Shown here in pieces: positions 15,164 to 23,719 of a stretch of DNA of 50,028 nucleotides. Each line of letters opens with the position of its first letter. The first letter of the stretch is position 1. The notes under the pieces were generated by a model. It was given only the letters and a program-made list of their open reading frames with translations, ran no database searches and had not been told where the DNA came from. The DNA comes from a virus. Where the stretch lies: positions 1-50,028 of the IMG/VR virus record IMGVR_UViG_3300047497_000272; one strand, 5' to 3'. The translations under genes were made by a program, and so were the position numbers.

Positions 15164-17718
15164 CGCGCCCATCATGGTTCTGGCGCTTTGGCGAGGCTCT
15201 TGATCAGTTCCTGAACGTCGCTCTGCTAAATGGCGAGGTGGGCGAGACGATCTCAATGCACGCCGCCTTGAGCGAAATCTATCGGCATCGCTGGGCCTGT
15301 TGCCTGTGTTGCTGGCTGTCCCGAACGGTCGAGCGCAATCACTGCCAGAAGGTCCTGCTGGGCCACTCTCTATCGGAGCGCGGCGGGCTTAGCGCAGGAC
15401 TTCAGCTATTCGCGATTTTTCTCTTACTGACCGGCGCACTTTGGCGTCTGGTATTTCATCTGCGCTGGCTGTTCCTGCCTGTCCTTCTGTTCGGCGCCAA
15501 TCTGGCCCAGGCCCAATCATCCCCAGGCTGGACCAGGGGTTATGTGCCCGGCGTGCAGGAATGGAACGGCCTGTGGGGATCCAAGCTCGATCAGAACAAT
15601 CCCGTTATGAACGGGACCATGCAGGGACCGAGTGCCGTGCTCACCGGCCCCGGCCTTTACGGCAAAGGGGTAGGACTGCCCGGGCCCTATGGCATTCTGG
15701 CCTGGTGGCGCGCCGACGACGCAACGAGCGATGTCAACTGCACGACGCCGGCGACCAACATGGGCGTCGTGGGATGTATCCCTGACCACGCCTTTGCGCT
15801 TGGTTGGACCGTAACGCCGCACAACGCAACACAGTCGACGGTAGGCGCCCAGCCCGGTTTCATCGCCAACACCGGTAACGGCCTTCCCGCAATCAACTTC
15901 AACGGCACCAGCCAGTACCTCAATTTCAACCTGGCCACCGAACCTTACACGCTGTTCATCGTCTACAACACGACCATTCCGCTTCCGGTGCCGGCGGCCG
16001 GAAACACGTTCTATGGCCTGATCGGCGGCGATGCCTCGAATGGTGCCAACGGCTATGGCGCCTACGAGGCCTTCGCACTGACCGGTCTTGAAGCAGTGAA
16101 AAGCTGGGGACGATATCGCCAGTTCGTGCGCACCGTCACCAGCGACGGTTCGGGTAATCCCTTCACATGGGATTATGCGGCGAACACCCAACCGATCACC
16201 GGATTGTGGGATGTCTTCGGTATCCGCAACACCGGCTCCGGCTTGAGGACCTATCACGGGATTTATCCCGAAGGTCCGCAGATGAACCTGTCGGACAATT
16301 TTACCCCTAGCACACTCAATGGCGCGGGGCTGATCGGCGCAGCCTTCTATAACCATGTGCCGCAGTGGTTCTTCAACGGTCAAATCAAGGAAATCCTGTT
16401 GTTCGGCGCCCTGACCGACCAGCAGTATGGCCATGCCGCCGAGTATTTAGACGCCCGCCACGACAGGAAGTTTCCGGCTGGACGGGATGTCTATACGGCA
16501 TTTCAGGCAAACAACGAGACGGCTCCGATCACGACATCAAGCAACGAAAATCTGCTTATGTTGACGCGGCTGGATAACCTGAACTTTGCTTACAAACCGT
16601 CGCATCTGGTGCCGTATTACAACAGCAACAATGCGACTTTCCCTTACCATGGACTGAGAGACCCGCAGACCTGGCTGTACAAGGGGGCGTGCTATACGAC
16701 GTTTACGCCGGCGGTCTGGTGGGGCCAAGGTTCGACAGAGGTCGGCGTCGACATCTATCAGTCCGATGGTGATTGTCGCGCCAACCCCAACCCACAATTC
16801 AATTATTGCACAACGATCTACACCGGAGGAACCGCCAACGCCTGGTCACCGTCGCCGTTCGTCGATAGCGACGGTTCGACGCATATTTTCTTCAGCATGG
16901 TTGACGGCAGTTCTCATCGACAGATCTACGAAGTGCATCCGAACGTCCCTGACAATTTCTGCGGCGTGGGTGCCTGGTCAACGCCAATTGAACTAACTGG
17001 CACTAGCCTGCCGACATCGATGCTCGATCAATGGATGTTCAAGATCGGCGCAACCTATTACCTCTGGTATGCAAACCAATCATCCGGACCCTCCAATATT
17101 GAAGTTATCAGCAGCACCAACCTGCTAACCGGCTGGGCCGCACTGGAATCCGGAAATTGGCTGAACCTGCCGGCGACCATGAACGGTGTGAATGTCAGCG
17201 GCAACGTCGAGGCACCGTGTCCACTCTATCGTGGCCCATCCGCGGCAATCAGCGGCTTCAATAGTTACTGGGAAGTGCTGGCTGACGCGAAAGGACAGGG
17301 TATGTTCAGCGTCACCAGCGAAAACGGCATGACGGGCACCTATGGGTCAATCGCGGCCATAAACACAGAGGGTGGACCGGTTCAGCACCTTTGTCCCGTG
17401 CGAGTGCTTCCGAATGATACCGTTTTTCAGCAAAACGTATCCTTGAAGACGGCCGCGCCAACTTTCGCCTGTAACAGCAACAACGGCACACTCGACCAGA
17501 CGGCACGCGATGACGCAGCCTACGTGACGGAACCATCCAGCAGCACCAGCTGCAGCTTCACCTTCTCCCAGCCGAAGGCGATTCCGCCGCATTGCAGTCT
17601 GTCGCCGATATCGAGCGGCGCCTTGCAGCCGGTCGTCACGCCGGCCACGACAAGCGGCGTGAGTTGGACGCATGCCAGCCAGAGCGGAGCGCAATACGCG
17701 CTTACGTGCTCGCCATGA
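15160..17718 (+). CDS. Membrane/secreted fusion with LamG-like and GH43-like propeller domains
   Basis: An 852-residue modular protein. Residues 1-66 resemble a small phage protein that usually stands alone (FGEALDQFLNVALLNG, ending HCQKV). Residues 80-118 are two hydrophobic segments ending in a signal-like AQA site. About 175-435 is a concanavalin/LamG-like domain (WFFNGQIKEILLFGALTDQQ). About 495-760 has repeated propeller-like blades (YHGLRDPQTWLYKGACYTTF, WSPSPFVDSDGSTHIFFSM) like the GH43/GH32 sugar-hydrolase superfamily. A carbohydrate-binding or cleaving function at the cell surface is likely. The end overlaps the next ATG. Confidence 0.65.
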   Translation: MTRPSWFWRFGEALDQFLNVALLNGEVGETISMHAALSEIYRHRWACCLCCWLSRTVERNHCQKVLLGHSLSERGGLSAGLQLFAIFLLLTGALWRLVFHLRWLFLPVLLFGANLAQAQSSPGWTRGYVPGVQEWNGLWGSKLDQNNPVMNGTMQGPSAVLTGPGLYGKGVGLPGPYGILAWWRADDATSDVNCTTPATNMGVVGCIPDHAFALGWTVTPHNATQSTVGAQPGFIANTGNGLPAINFNGTSQYLNFNLATEPYTLFIVYNTTIPLPVPAAGNTFYGLIGGDASNGANGYGAYEAFALTGLEAVKSWGRYRQFVRTVTSDGSGNPFTWDYAANTQPITGLWDVFGIRNTGSGLRTYHGIYPEGPQMNLSDNFTPSTLNGAGLIGAAFYNHVPQWFFNGQIKEILLFGALTDQQYGHAAEYLDARHDRKFPAGRDVYTAFQANNETAPITTSSNENLLMLTRLDNLNFAYKPSHLVPYYNSNNATFPYHGLRDPQTWLYKGACYTTFTPAVWWGQGSTEVGVDIYQSDGDCRANPNPQFNYCTTIYTGGTANAWSPSPFVDSDGSTHIFFSMVDGSSHRQIYEVHPNVPDNFCGVGAWSTPIELTGTSLPTSMLDQWMFKIGATYYLWYANQSSGPSNIEVISSTNLLTGWAALESGNWLNLPATMNGVNVSGNVEAPCPLYRGPSAAISGFNSYWEVLADAKGQGMFSVTSENGMTGTYGSIAAINTEGGPVQHLCPVRVLPNDTVFQQNVSLKTAAPTFACNSNNGTLDQTARDDAAYVTEPSSSTSCSFTFSQPKAIPPHCSLSPISSGALQPVVTPATTSGVSWTHASQSGAQYALTCSP

Positions 17719-17987
17719 GCGGGGCGATTGGCATAGCCGATATCGGCGATTTTGCGATCGGCGTCGATACGCCACCCGTGGCGCCAGGCACCAGCACATA
17801 CGACTATATCGCAGTCATTGACCTGCTTGCGCCTGGCGTCGTTCTGCAACGCGAGATCCTGGACGGTGTTTCCGCCGCCTACGCGGCCAACAATTTCCAG
17901 CCGTTGACCCAAGCGCAGGTCGTCGCGGTCACCGGTCCGCTGCCGTCCTATCCCACAACACTGAAACGCGGAGGCGAGGCGCTCTGA
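17715..17987 (+). CDS. Hypothetical phage protein
   Basis: A 90-residue protein starting MSGAIGIADIGDFAIGVD in an ATGA overlap. A longer frame upstream is a shadow of the preceding gene. The C-terminal half (ANNFQPLTQAQVVAVTGPLP) recalls the helical module of the 14708 protein. It is probably tail-associated; function is unknown. Confidence 0.5.
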   Translation: MSGAIGIADIGDFAIGVDTPPVAPGTSTYDYIAVIDLLAPGVVLQREILDGVSAAYAANNFQPLTQAQVVAVTGPLPSYPTTLKRGGEAL

Positions 17988-18196
17988 TGGGTGGTCTATT
18001 CTCCTCACCGAAAGCGCCGCCGCCGCCGGCGCCGACACCGCCGCCTCCGACACCCACGGATCCGACCGTGACGGCTGCCGCTGACGCCCTGGCGCGCGAG
18101 CAGGCCCAGGCGAACGGAGCCCGCGCCACCATGCTCACCGGCGGCCAGGGCACGTCCACACCGACCACCGCGCGTAAGTCGCTGTTGGGAAGCTGA
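17987..18196 (+). CDS. Small proline-rich phage protein
   Basis: A 69-residue protein with a Pro-rich first third, then a helical part (VTAAADALAREQAQANG) and a Gly/Thr/Ser tail ending KSLLGS. Short proteins of this type (GGLFSSPKAP start) commonly precede podovirus portals. It ends directly on the portal ATG. Confidence 0.55.
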   Translation: MGGLFSSPKAPPPPAPTPPPPTPTDPTVTAAADALAREQAQANGARATMLTGGQGTSTPTTARKSLLGS

Positions 18197-19875
18197 TGCC
18201 GGACGATCGCGCAACCGAGGAACTGCGGCTGTGGGAACGCCTGGAAGGCGATCGCCAGGTGTTCAAAACGCATTGGCAAGACATCGCCAATAACCTGCAG
18301 CCGGAACGATCAGACTACATCACCACGCGCACGCCGGGGATGAAGCTGATGAGCTACATCTACGACAGCGTGCCGATGTGGGCGCTGGAAAGCTTCGCGG
18401 CCGGGATCCATGCATTGCTGACCTCCCCCACCCTCAGGTGGTTTGCCCTGCAGCTGGATGACGATCGGCTGAACAAAAAGCCGAACGTCCGGGTTTGGTG
18501 CGAGGCAGTGTCGGACGCGATGTATCGCCGCTTCAATGGACCGAAGCATAATTTCGCGTCGCAATCCTACCAGCTTTACGAGGATATCGGCGCGATCGGG
18601 CAGGCCGCCATGGCGGTGCTGGATAGCCCGAAATCCGGCACGCTGTTTTCCTGCCGGCACATGAAGGAATGCGTCATCCAGCCGGATGATGAGGACCGAA
18701 TCACCACGCTGATCCGGAGCTGGGAATATAGCGCCGCCCAAGCGGTCGACGCCTTCGGCAATGCCGCCGGCGAAAGTGCCCTGAAAGCCTATGGAAAGGG
18801 CGATATCAACCGGAAGTTCCGTTACATCCATTCGGTTCGGCCGCGCCGGAACCGCGATCCCCAGCGAGCGGACCGGATGCACATGCCGTTCCAGTCGCGC
18901 TATGTGAACGTCACCGACAAAACGCTGATCAGCGAAAGCGGCTTCCACGAATTCCCCTATCTGGCACCGCGTCTGCGCGTGAAGACCGGGGAAGATTACG
19001 GCCGCGGCATCGGCACCACGGCGCTGCCCGACATCAAGATGCTGTATGTGATGAAGCAGACGATCATGAAATCGGCGCAAAAAATCGTCGATCCAGCGCT
19101 GCTGATCCCTGATGACGGCTATATGCTGCCGATCAAGTCAACGCCGGGCGCGATGATTTTTTATCGTGCTGGCACCGAGGCAATCAAGCCGCTGGAGACG
19201 AACGGCAACCTGCCGATCGGCCTGGAAATGCTGCAGGCCCTGCAAACCCAGATCATCCGCACCTTCTACGTCGAATGGATGCTGATGCCGTCCAGCCCTG
19301 ACGATCCGGCCGCTGCCGGCAAGGGCGTCACGGCCACCTATGTGCTGCAGCAGCGGGACGAGAAGATGCGGCTGCTGTCGCCGATGTTGGCCCGGTTGCA
19401 ATCGGAGTTTCTTGGCCCACTGATTGACCGCACCTTCGCGATCATGTGGCGCCAGTCGGTGATGCGCGGTTTCGGGCCTGGTTCGCCATTTCCGCCGCCG
19501 CCGCCGGAAATTTCGGCCTCGCCGTTCCATGTCGAGTATATCTCGCCGATCGCGGTGGCGCAGAAGTCCAGCCAGCTGGATACGCTGGCGCGCCTGGTGC
19601 AGACGCAGCTGCAGTTGATCCAGGCCGATCCGACGACGCCAAAGGTGCTGGATGGCGAGGCCATCCTGCGTATCACCGCGCGCGACCTGAACGCACCCAG
19701 CATGGCGCTGAAAACACCGGACCAGGTGAAAGCGCAGCAGCAGGCGGAGCAAGAGGCACAACAGCAGCTGAACGGACACGCCGCCCTGGCCAACATCGCC
19801 GGCGCGATGCGCGACGGCGGCGCCGGCGTTGCCAGCCTGGCGCAGGCAAGCCAACCGCAGAGGCTGGCGGCATGA
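18196..19875 (+). CDS. Portal protein (head-to-tail connector)
   Basis: The 559-residue dodecameric connector through which DNA enters and leaves the head. Characteristic stretches are LWERLEGDRQVFKTHWQDIA at the start and YIYDSVPMWALESFAAGIH near 60-80, followed by LTSPTLRWF; then KTGEDYGRGIGTTALPDIK in the clip/stem and a long helical, Gln-rich C-terminal barrel (QQQAEQEAQQQLNGH). Length and motifs fit T7/BPP-1-type connectors. Confidence 0.9.
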   Translation: MPDDRATEELRLWERLEGDRQVFKTHWQDIANNLQPERSDYITTRTPGMKLMSYIYDSVPMWALESFAAGIHALLTSPTLRWFALQLDDDRLNKKPNVRVWCEAVSDAMYRRFNGPKHNFASQSYQLYEDIGAIGQAAMAVLDSPKSGTLFSCRHMKECVIQPDDEDRITTLIRSWEYSAAQAVDAFGNAAGESALKAYGKGDINRKFRYIHSVRPRRNRDPQRADRMHMPFQSRYVNVTDKTLISESGFHEFPYLAPRLRVKTGEDYGRGIGTTALPDIKMLYVMKQTIMKSAQKIVDPALLIPDDGYMLPIKSTPGAMIFYRAGTEAIKPLETNGNLPIGLEMLQALQTQIIRTFYVEWMLMPSSPDDPAAAGKGVTATYVLQQRDEKMRLLSPMLARLQSEFLGPLIDRTFAIMWRQSVMRGFGPGSPFPPPPPEISASPFHVEYISPIAVAQKSSQLDTLARLVQTQLQLIQADPTTPKVLDGEAILRITARDLNAPSMALKTPDQVKAQQQAEQEAQQQLNGHAALANIAGAMRDGGAGVASLAQASQPQRLAA

Positions 19876-20255
19876 ACCTGCAGGACAACATCCCCACCCC
19901 GCGCATGTGCTGCGACCACACCGGATTTCGCTGTTTGCGGGAAGTGCGGCGCGCACCGGTCATTGTGATCCCGGCGCGGCCGCCGTTTGCGACGGTCTAT
20001 AAGCCGATCCGGATTTATACGCCGCTGCATTACTGCGAATGGCACCGTGGCGACTTCAAGGTGCAGGATTATCTGTCCGACGCACAGAAACACCGTATCG
20101 AGACCGAGGCCCGGCTAATCCGGATGCCGGAGTTTAAGCCGGATTTCGACGATGCGTTCTGCGACCTGGTGCTGGTGACCACGCCGGAATATCGGCGCTT
20201 CATGGTGCATATCGGTGTGGTCCAGAAACGAGGCGACGGCTATGTCGCTGCTTGA
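19872..20255 (+). CDS. Hypothetical Cys/His-containing phage protein
   Basis: A 127-residue protein. Cys13, Cys14, His16, Cys21 and then His53, Cys55, His58 (PLHYCEWHRGDF) could form a metal site. The C-terminal half is a helix-strand domain (EFKPDFDDAFCDLVLVTTPE). It starts in an ATGA overlap with the portal and overlaps the next gene. Function is unknown; genes here often encode head-tail joining factors. Confidence 0.55.
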   Translation: MNLQDNIPTPRMCCDHTGFRCLREVRRAPVIVIPARPPFATVYKPIRIYTPLHYCEWHRGDFKVQDYLSDAQKHRIETEARLIRMPEFKPDFDDAFCDLVLVTTPEYRRFMVHIGVVQKRGDGYVAA

Positions 20256-20550
20256 CCAAGCCAAAACCATCCTCAGTCGCCAGCTGGCTTTGCGCGCCGC
20301 CTACAAGACGATGTGGGACCATCCGCAGGGCCACATGGTGCTGACGGATCTGCTGCGAGAGTCCGGCGTGCTGACGGTCGGCCATGTCCAGGGCGATCCC
20401 CACGCAGCGATCTGGCACGACGGACGCCGGAGCGCCGGCCTGCACATCATCCACAGGCTGCGCTGGTCCGAGGGCGAAATGATGCAGCTGGCAATGCAGC
20501 AGACCAGTGATCAGTTGCAAGCGACACAAGAGGGTTCCGATGTTTATTAG
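20242..20550 (+). CDS. Bbp19-like small phage protein
   Basis: A 102-residue protein with the pattern MWDHPQGHMVLTDLLRESGV ... HDGRRSAGLHIIHRL, which matches the small Bbp19-type proteins found beside portal and scaffold genes in BPP-1-like podoviruses. Its function in the virion is not established. It overlaps the genes on both sides. Confidence 0.6.
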   Translation: MSLLDQAKTILSRQLALRAAYKTMWDHPQGHMVLTDLLRESGVLTVGHVQGDPHAAIWHDGRRSAGLHIIHRLRWSEGEMMQLAMQQTSDQLQATQEGSDVY

Positions 20551-21469
20551 GACATATCTACCCAGGATTGCTTTTTCGGGCTCAGACGGAGGCGGATCGC
20601 CAGCGCCAGCGCCAGCCCCCGCTGCCCCGGCTCCCGCCGCCCCAGCTCCAGCAGCCCCGGCTCCGGCCGCGCCCGCGCCAAGCACGCCCGCCTTCGCTGA
20701 GACCTTGCCAGCAGATATCCGTGGCGAGGCCATGTTCAAGGACATCAAGGACCTTGAAGGCCTGGCGCGAGGATATCACGGGGCAACCAAGCTGATCGGC
20801 GTTCCGGCCGACCAGCTGATCCGTATGCCCGGCGCCGACGATCAGGCTGCCTGGGACACCGTCTATAACCGCCTTGGACGCCCCGAAAAGGCCGATGGCT
20901 ACAAGTTCGAGGCGCCGAAGCTGCCCGAAGGTCTGTCCGTCGACGAAAAGCTGCAGGGTTGGTTTCAGACGACGGCGCACAAACACGGTCTGTCCGCGAG
21001 GCAGGCTGCTGGCCTCTACGCCGACTGGAACGCGCTGCAGGGCGAGAATTTCACCGCAAGCAATGCGGCGACGGCAGCAAAAATCGCCGCCGATCAGCAG
21101 GCGTTGAAGACCGAATGGGGCGATGCGTATGATCAGAAACTGGACGACGCGCGCAACGCCATCCGCCACTACGGCGGCGACAAGGTCGGCGACCTGATCA
21201 AGGAATTGGACACCACCGGCTGGGCCAATCACCCGACATTGACGCGCGCCATGGCAGAAATGGGCAAACAGCTACGCGAGGACGGTCTGATCGGCAAAGG
21301 CGGCGGATCCAGCGCGCTGTCGCCGGCTGAGGCGCAGCAGCAGATCAACGCCCTTCGGGCAGATGCCGCCTTCCTTAAGGTCTACACCACGAAAAGTGAC
21401 CCTGGCCATGCCGATGCGGTCGCCAGGATGCAGGCGCTTTATGCCCAGGCCCATCCGGCCACGCAATGA
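20540..21469 (+). CDS. Capsid scaffolding protein
   Basis: A 309-residue acidic, helical protein directly before the capsid gene, with the order expected for a scaffold: a flexible Ala/Pro linker (residues about 20-50), a conserved folded part (YNRLGRPEKADGYKFEAPKL, then a helical HKHGLSARQAAGLYADWNAL), and a C-terminal capsid-binding segment (AEAQQQINALRADAAFLKVY). The start MFIRTYLP is chosen because AGAGGG lies at the right distance; a longer frame overlaps the previous gene. The RPxxxDGY segment is typical of podovirus scaffolds. Confidence 0.8.
   Translation: MFIRTYLPRIAFSGSDGGGSPAPAPAPAAPAPAAPAPAAPAPAAPAPSTPAFAETLPADIRGEAMFKDIKDLEGLARGYHGATKLIGVPADQLIRMPGADDQAAWDTVYNRLGRPEKADGYKFEAPKLPEGLSVDEKLQGWFQTTAHKHGLSARQAAGLYADWNALQGENFTASNAATAAKIAADQQALKTEWGDAYDQKLDDARNAIRHYGGDKVGDLIKELDTTGWANHPTLTRAMAEMGKQLREDGLIGKGGGSSALSPAEAQQQINALRADAAFLKVYTTKSDPGHADAVARMQALYAQAHPATQ
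20600..20685 (+). repeat. Ala-Pro coding simple repeat
   Basis: About 85 bases of degenerate GCCCCAGCTCC-type repeats encode alternating Ala-Pro in the scaffold's flexible linker. Such tracts change length easily by slippage in steps of six bases. Confidence 0.7.
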
Positions 21470-21675
21470 ATTACCGGCGTCCGGGGAGCGCGCTGTTTGT
21501 GCGTCCGGCCAATGGCAACGGTGTAGGCGGACCGTAACCGCCAGGCACGGGTCCGGCGTAGCGCGCAAGCGCAGGGCCGGGGAACTCAGCCGCCCCAGGA
21601 TCGGCCATCAGTCCCGATGGTCACGAGTGCAACCGGCGCGGCGTTGGACCGCTCGCGTCAACAAGGTGGAATGAC
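21470..21675 (+). promoter_or_regulatory. Structured leader before the capsid gene
   Basis: The largest gap in the head genes. Predicted hairpins are GGCGG/CCGCC (21526-21542); a two-part stem with CCGGC (21553-21557) paired to GCCGG (21576-21580), capped by GCGC-GCAA-GCGC (21561-21572), a GNRA tetraloop; and GGCCATC/GATGGTC (21603-21622). GCGTCCGG occurs twice near 21477-21508. Open frames here are low-complexity and unlikely to code. A cis-acting RNA that boosts or processes capsid mRNA is my inference. Confidence 0.45.
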
Positions 21676-22593
21676 ATGAGTTTCCAAATCACGACTGCCT
21701 TCGTGCAGCAGTTCACCGGCAACGTTCAGCTGCTGGCGCAGCAGATGGAATCCCGATTGAACGGATGCGTGCTCACCGACAACATCACCGGTGAAAGCGC
21801 CTATATGGAACAAATCGCGCCGACCTCAGCCCGCAAGCGTATCTCGCGGCATGAAGACAGCCCGATCATGAACACCCAGCATCTGCGCCGGCGCATCGCC
21901 CCTTATGATTACGAATGGGGCGACCTGGTCGACCGGGAGGATAAGGTGCGGCTGCTGATCGACCCAGTCAGCACTTACGCGCAGAACGCCGCGGCGGCGA
22001 TGAACCGATCCAAGGACGATGAGATCATCAACGCCTTTTTCGCAACCGCCTACACCGGCCACACCGGATCCACGACGGTAACCTGGCCCAACGGTGACGC
22101 GGAAAGCAGCCCGACCACGCCGGCCGGCACGCAGGTTGCCGTCAACGATTGGACCTACGGTAACGGCAGCGGCAACGTCGGGTTGACCATCTCCAAGCTG
22201 ATCAGCGCCTCCGTAGCCCTGGATGCCGCCGAGGGCGATGAGAATGAGGAAAGGTTCATTGCCATTGGCGCCAAGCAGAAGGGCAACCTGCTGGCCACCA
22301 CCGAAGCCACGAATGCCGACTACACCGCCGTCAAGGCCCTGACGGAAGGAAAGATCGACCGTTTCATGGGCTTCCGGTTCATCCATTCCGAGCGGCTACT
22401 GACCAATGGCAGCGGCTACACCCGCGTGCCGGCGTGGCGCAAGTCCGCGATGGGGCTAGGCATCTCCAAGGATATCGAGGGCCGCATTGCCGAGCGGGCC
22501 GACAAGAACTTCGCAACCTACGTGCATGCGTCCGAAACGATCGGCGCGTCGCGGCTGGAAGAGGTCAAGCTGGTCGAACTCATCTGCGCCTGA
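21676..22593 (+). CDS. Major capsid protein
   Basis: A 305-residue protein directly after the scaffold with a strong ribosome site (AAGGTGG). Segments such as AYMEQIAPTSARKRISRHED, LRRRIAPYDYEWGDLVD and FMGFRFIHSERLL match podovirus capsid proteins with the HK97-type fold. It would be the most abundant virion protein, in line with the special leader upstream. Confidence 0.85.
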   Translation: MSFQITTAFVQQFTGNVQLLAQQMESRLNGCVLTDNITGESAYMEQIAPTSARKRISRHEDSPIMNTQHLRRRIAPYDYEWGDLVDREDKVRLLIDPVSTYAQNAAAAMNRSKDDEIINAFFATAYTGHTGSTTVTWPNGDAESSPTTPAGTQVAVNDWTYGNGSGNVGLTISKLISASVALDAAEGDENEERFIAIGAKQKGNLLATTEATNADYTAVKALTEGKIDRFMGFRFIHSERLLTNGSGYTRVPAWRKSAMGLGISKDIEGRIAERADKNFATYVHASETIGASRLEEVKLVELICA

Positions 22594-22644
22594 CGGCAAT
22601 CCACTCATCGCAACAACTCTTGAAACAGTAAAGGAAACCCTTCC

Positions 22645-23121
22645 ATGGGTGTCGCAACCCTCTTCAGCACCGTGATGGGCCTGCTGACCGGTAACACCGG
22701 CGGCGCGGTCCAGTCCCTGCCGGCGGCCAACGTCGCCGGCGGCCGTCAACGCACCTTCATCGCCACCATCGCACTCGCCGCGCAGGCCAGTGGATCGGTG
22801 ATCGCGGTTGCCCGCCTGCCCCTGTTGGCGGTCATCACCGGTATCACAGCGATCACGGACACCAGCCTTGGTTCGGCCACGATCGCGCTTGGCGATACGA
22901 ACACCGCCAACCTCTATGCCGCGGCGCAGACGCTGACCAGCACCAACACCCCGACGCGGATCGGCGCGGCCGCAACCCACGGTCAGCCGATCACGACGGG
23001 CTACGACTGTGTCAGCGGGGCTGTTTCGAAAGCCTATGAAGATGTCGTGCTGACCACCGCCGCTGCCGCTCTGCCAGCCAGCGGGAACCTGACGATCATC
23101 TTCGAATACACGATCGACTAA
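22645..23121 (+). CDS. Head decoration or cement-like protein
   Basis: A 158-residue Ala/Thr/Gly-rich, beta-strand protein (ATIALAAQASGSVIAVARLP, GSATIALGDTNTANLY, ASGNLTIIFEYTID). It lies between capsid and tail-tube genes with its own ribosome site (AAGGAA). The position and strand-rich sequence suggest a head decoration or stabilising protein; the family is not certain. Confidence 0.5.
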   Translation: MGVATLFSTVMGLLTGNTGGAVQSLPAANVAGGRQRTFIATIALAAQASGSVIAVARLPLLAVITGITAITDTSLGSATIALGDTNTANLYAAAQTLTSTNTPTRIGAAATHGQPITTGYDCVSGAVSKAYEDVVLTTAAAALPASGNLTIIFEYTID

Positions 23122-23131
23122 GGAAGCGACC

Positions 23132-23719
23132 ATGGCGGCCGGAGATTCCATCGTGTCCATCATGAACGCGGCATTGATCGCGCTCGGTGAGGACTTGATC
23201 GTTTCTCCGACCGACCAGACCAAACGCGCCGTTGTCCTTAACAACCGATTTCACCCCGTGCGGCGCAGGGTGTTGCGGGAATTCCCCTATGATTCCGCGA
23301 AGCAACAGATCCAGCTCACGCTGTCCACCTATTCGCCGCCGGTGACGTATGACTACGCCTATGCGTTGCCGGCCGACTGCCTACGTTTCTGGGACCTTCC
23401 CGATAATGACCAGGCGGAATGGGAGGTCGGCCAGGACGCAACCGCTGGGCCGTTGCTGTTTACCAACGAAGTGACCCCACTGTATGGCGTTTATATCCGC
23501 GATCTGATGGACCCAACGCGGATGGACAGCTTGCTCGTCGACGTGCTCGGCCTGGAACTGGCCATCGACACCTGCGAAGCCATCACCCAATCGACCGCCA
23601 AGCTGAATGACATCAAGGGCCGTCTGGCGGATATCAAGCCGGTATCGCAACTGGTGTCGTCGGATGAGGCCTCGGCCAAGGAATGGGACGAGGACGTCTG
23701 GCTGAGGGCGCGCCGATGA
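23132..23719 (+). CDS. Tail tubular protein A (T7 gp11-like adaptor)
   Basis: The 195-residue ring protein that joins portal to nozzle. The opening SIVSIMNAALIALGEDLI, VLREFPYDSAKQQIQL and YAYALPADCLRFW are characteristic of this family. Length is normal. It overlaps the nozzle gene by four bases. Confidence 0.85.
   Translation: MAAGDSIVSIMNAALIALGEDLIVSPTDQTKRAVVLNNRFHPVRRRVLREFPYDSAKQQIQLTLSTYSPPVTYDYAYALPADCLRFWDLPDNDQAEWEVGQDATAGPLLFTNEVTPLYGVYIRDLMDPTRMDSLLVDVLGLELAIDTCEAITQSTAKLNDIKGRLADIKPVSQLVSSDEASAKEWDEDVWLRARR

Noticed and set aside
15160-17718. Frameshifted or artificial fusion removed from the annotation
   Set aside because: The frame is open throughout and overlaps both neighbours normally, so I kept one gene and listed the fusion as a finding.
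21363-21674. Plus-strand frame across the leader of the capsid gene
   Set aside because: Arg/Pro-rich shadow of the scaffold gene that continues into the gap; no start signal and no plausible fold.
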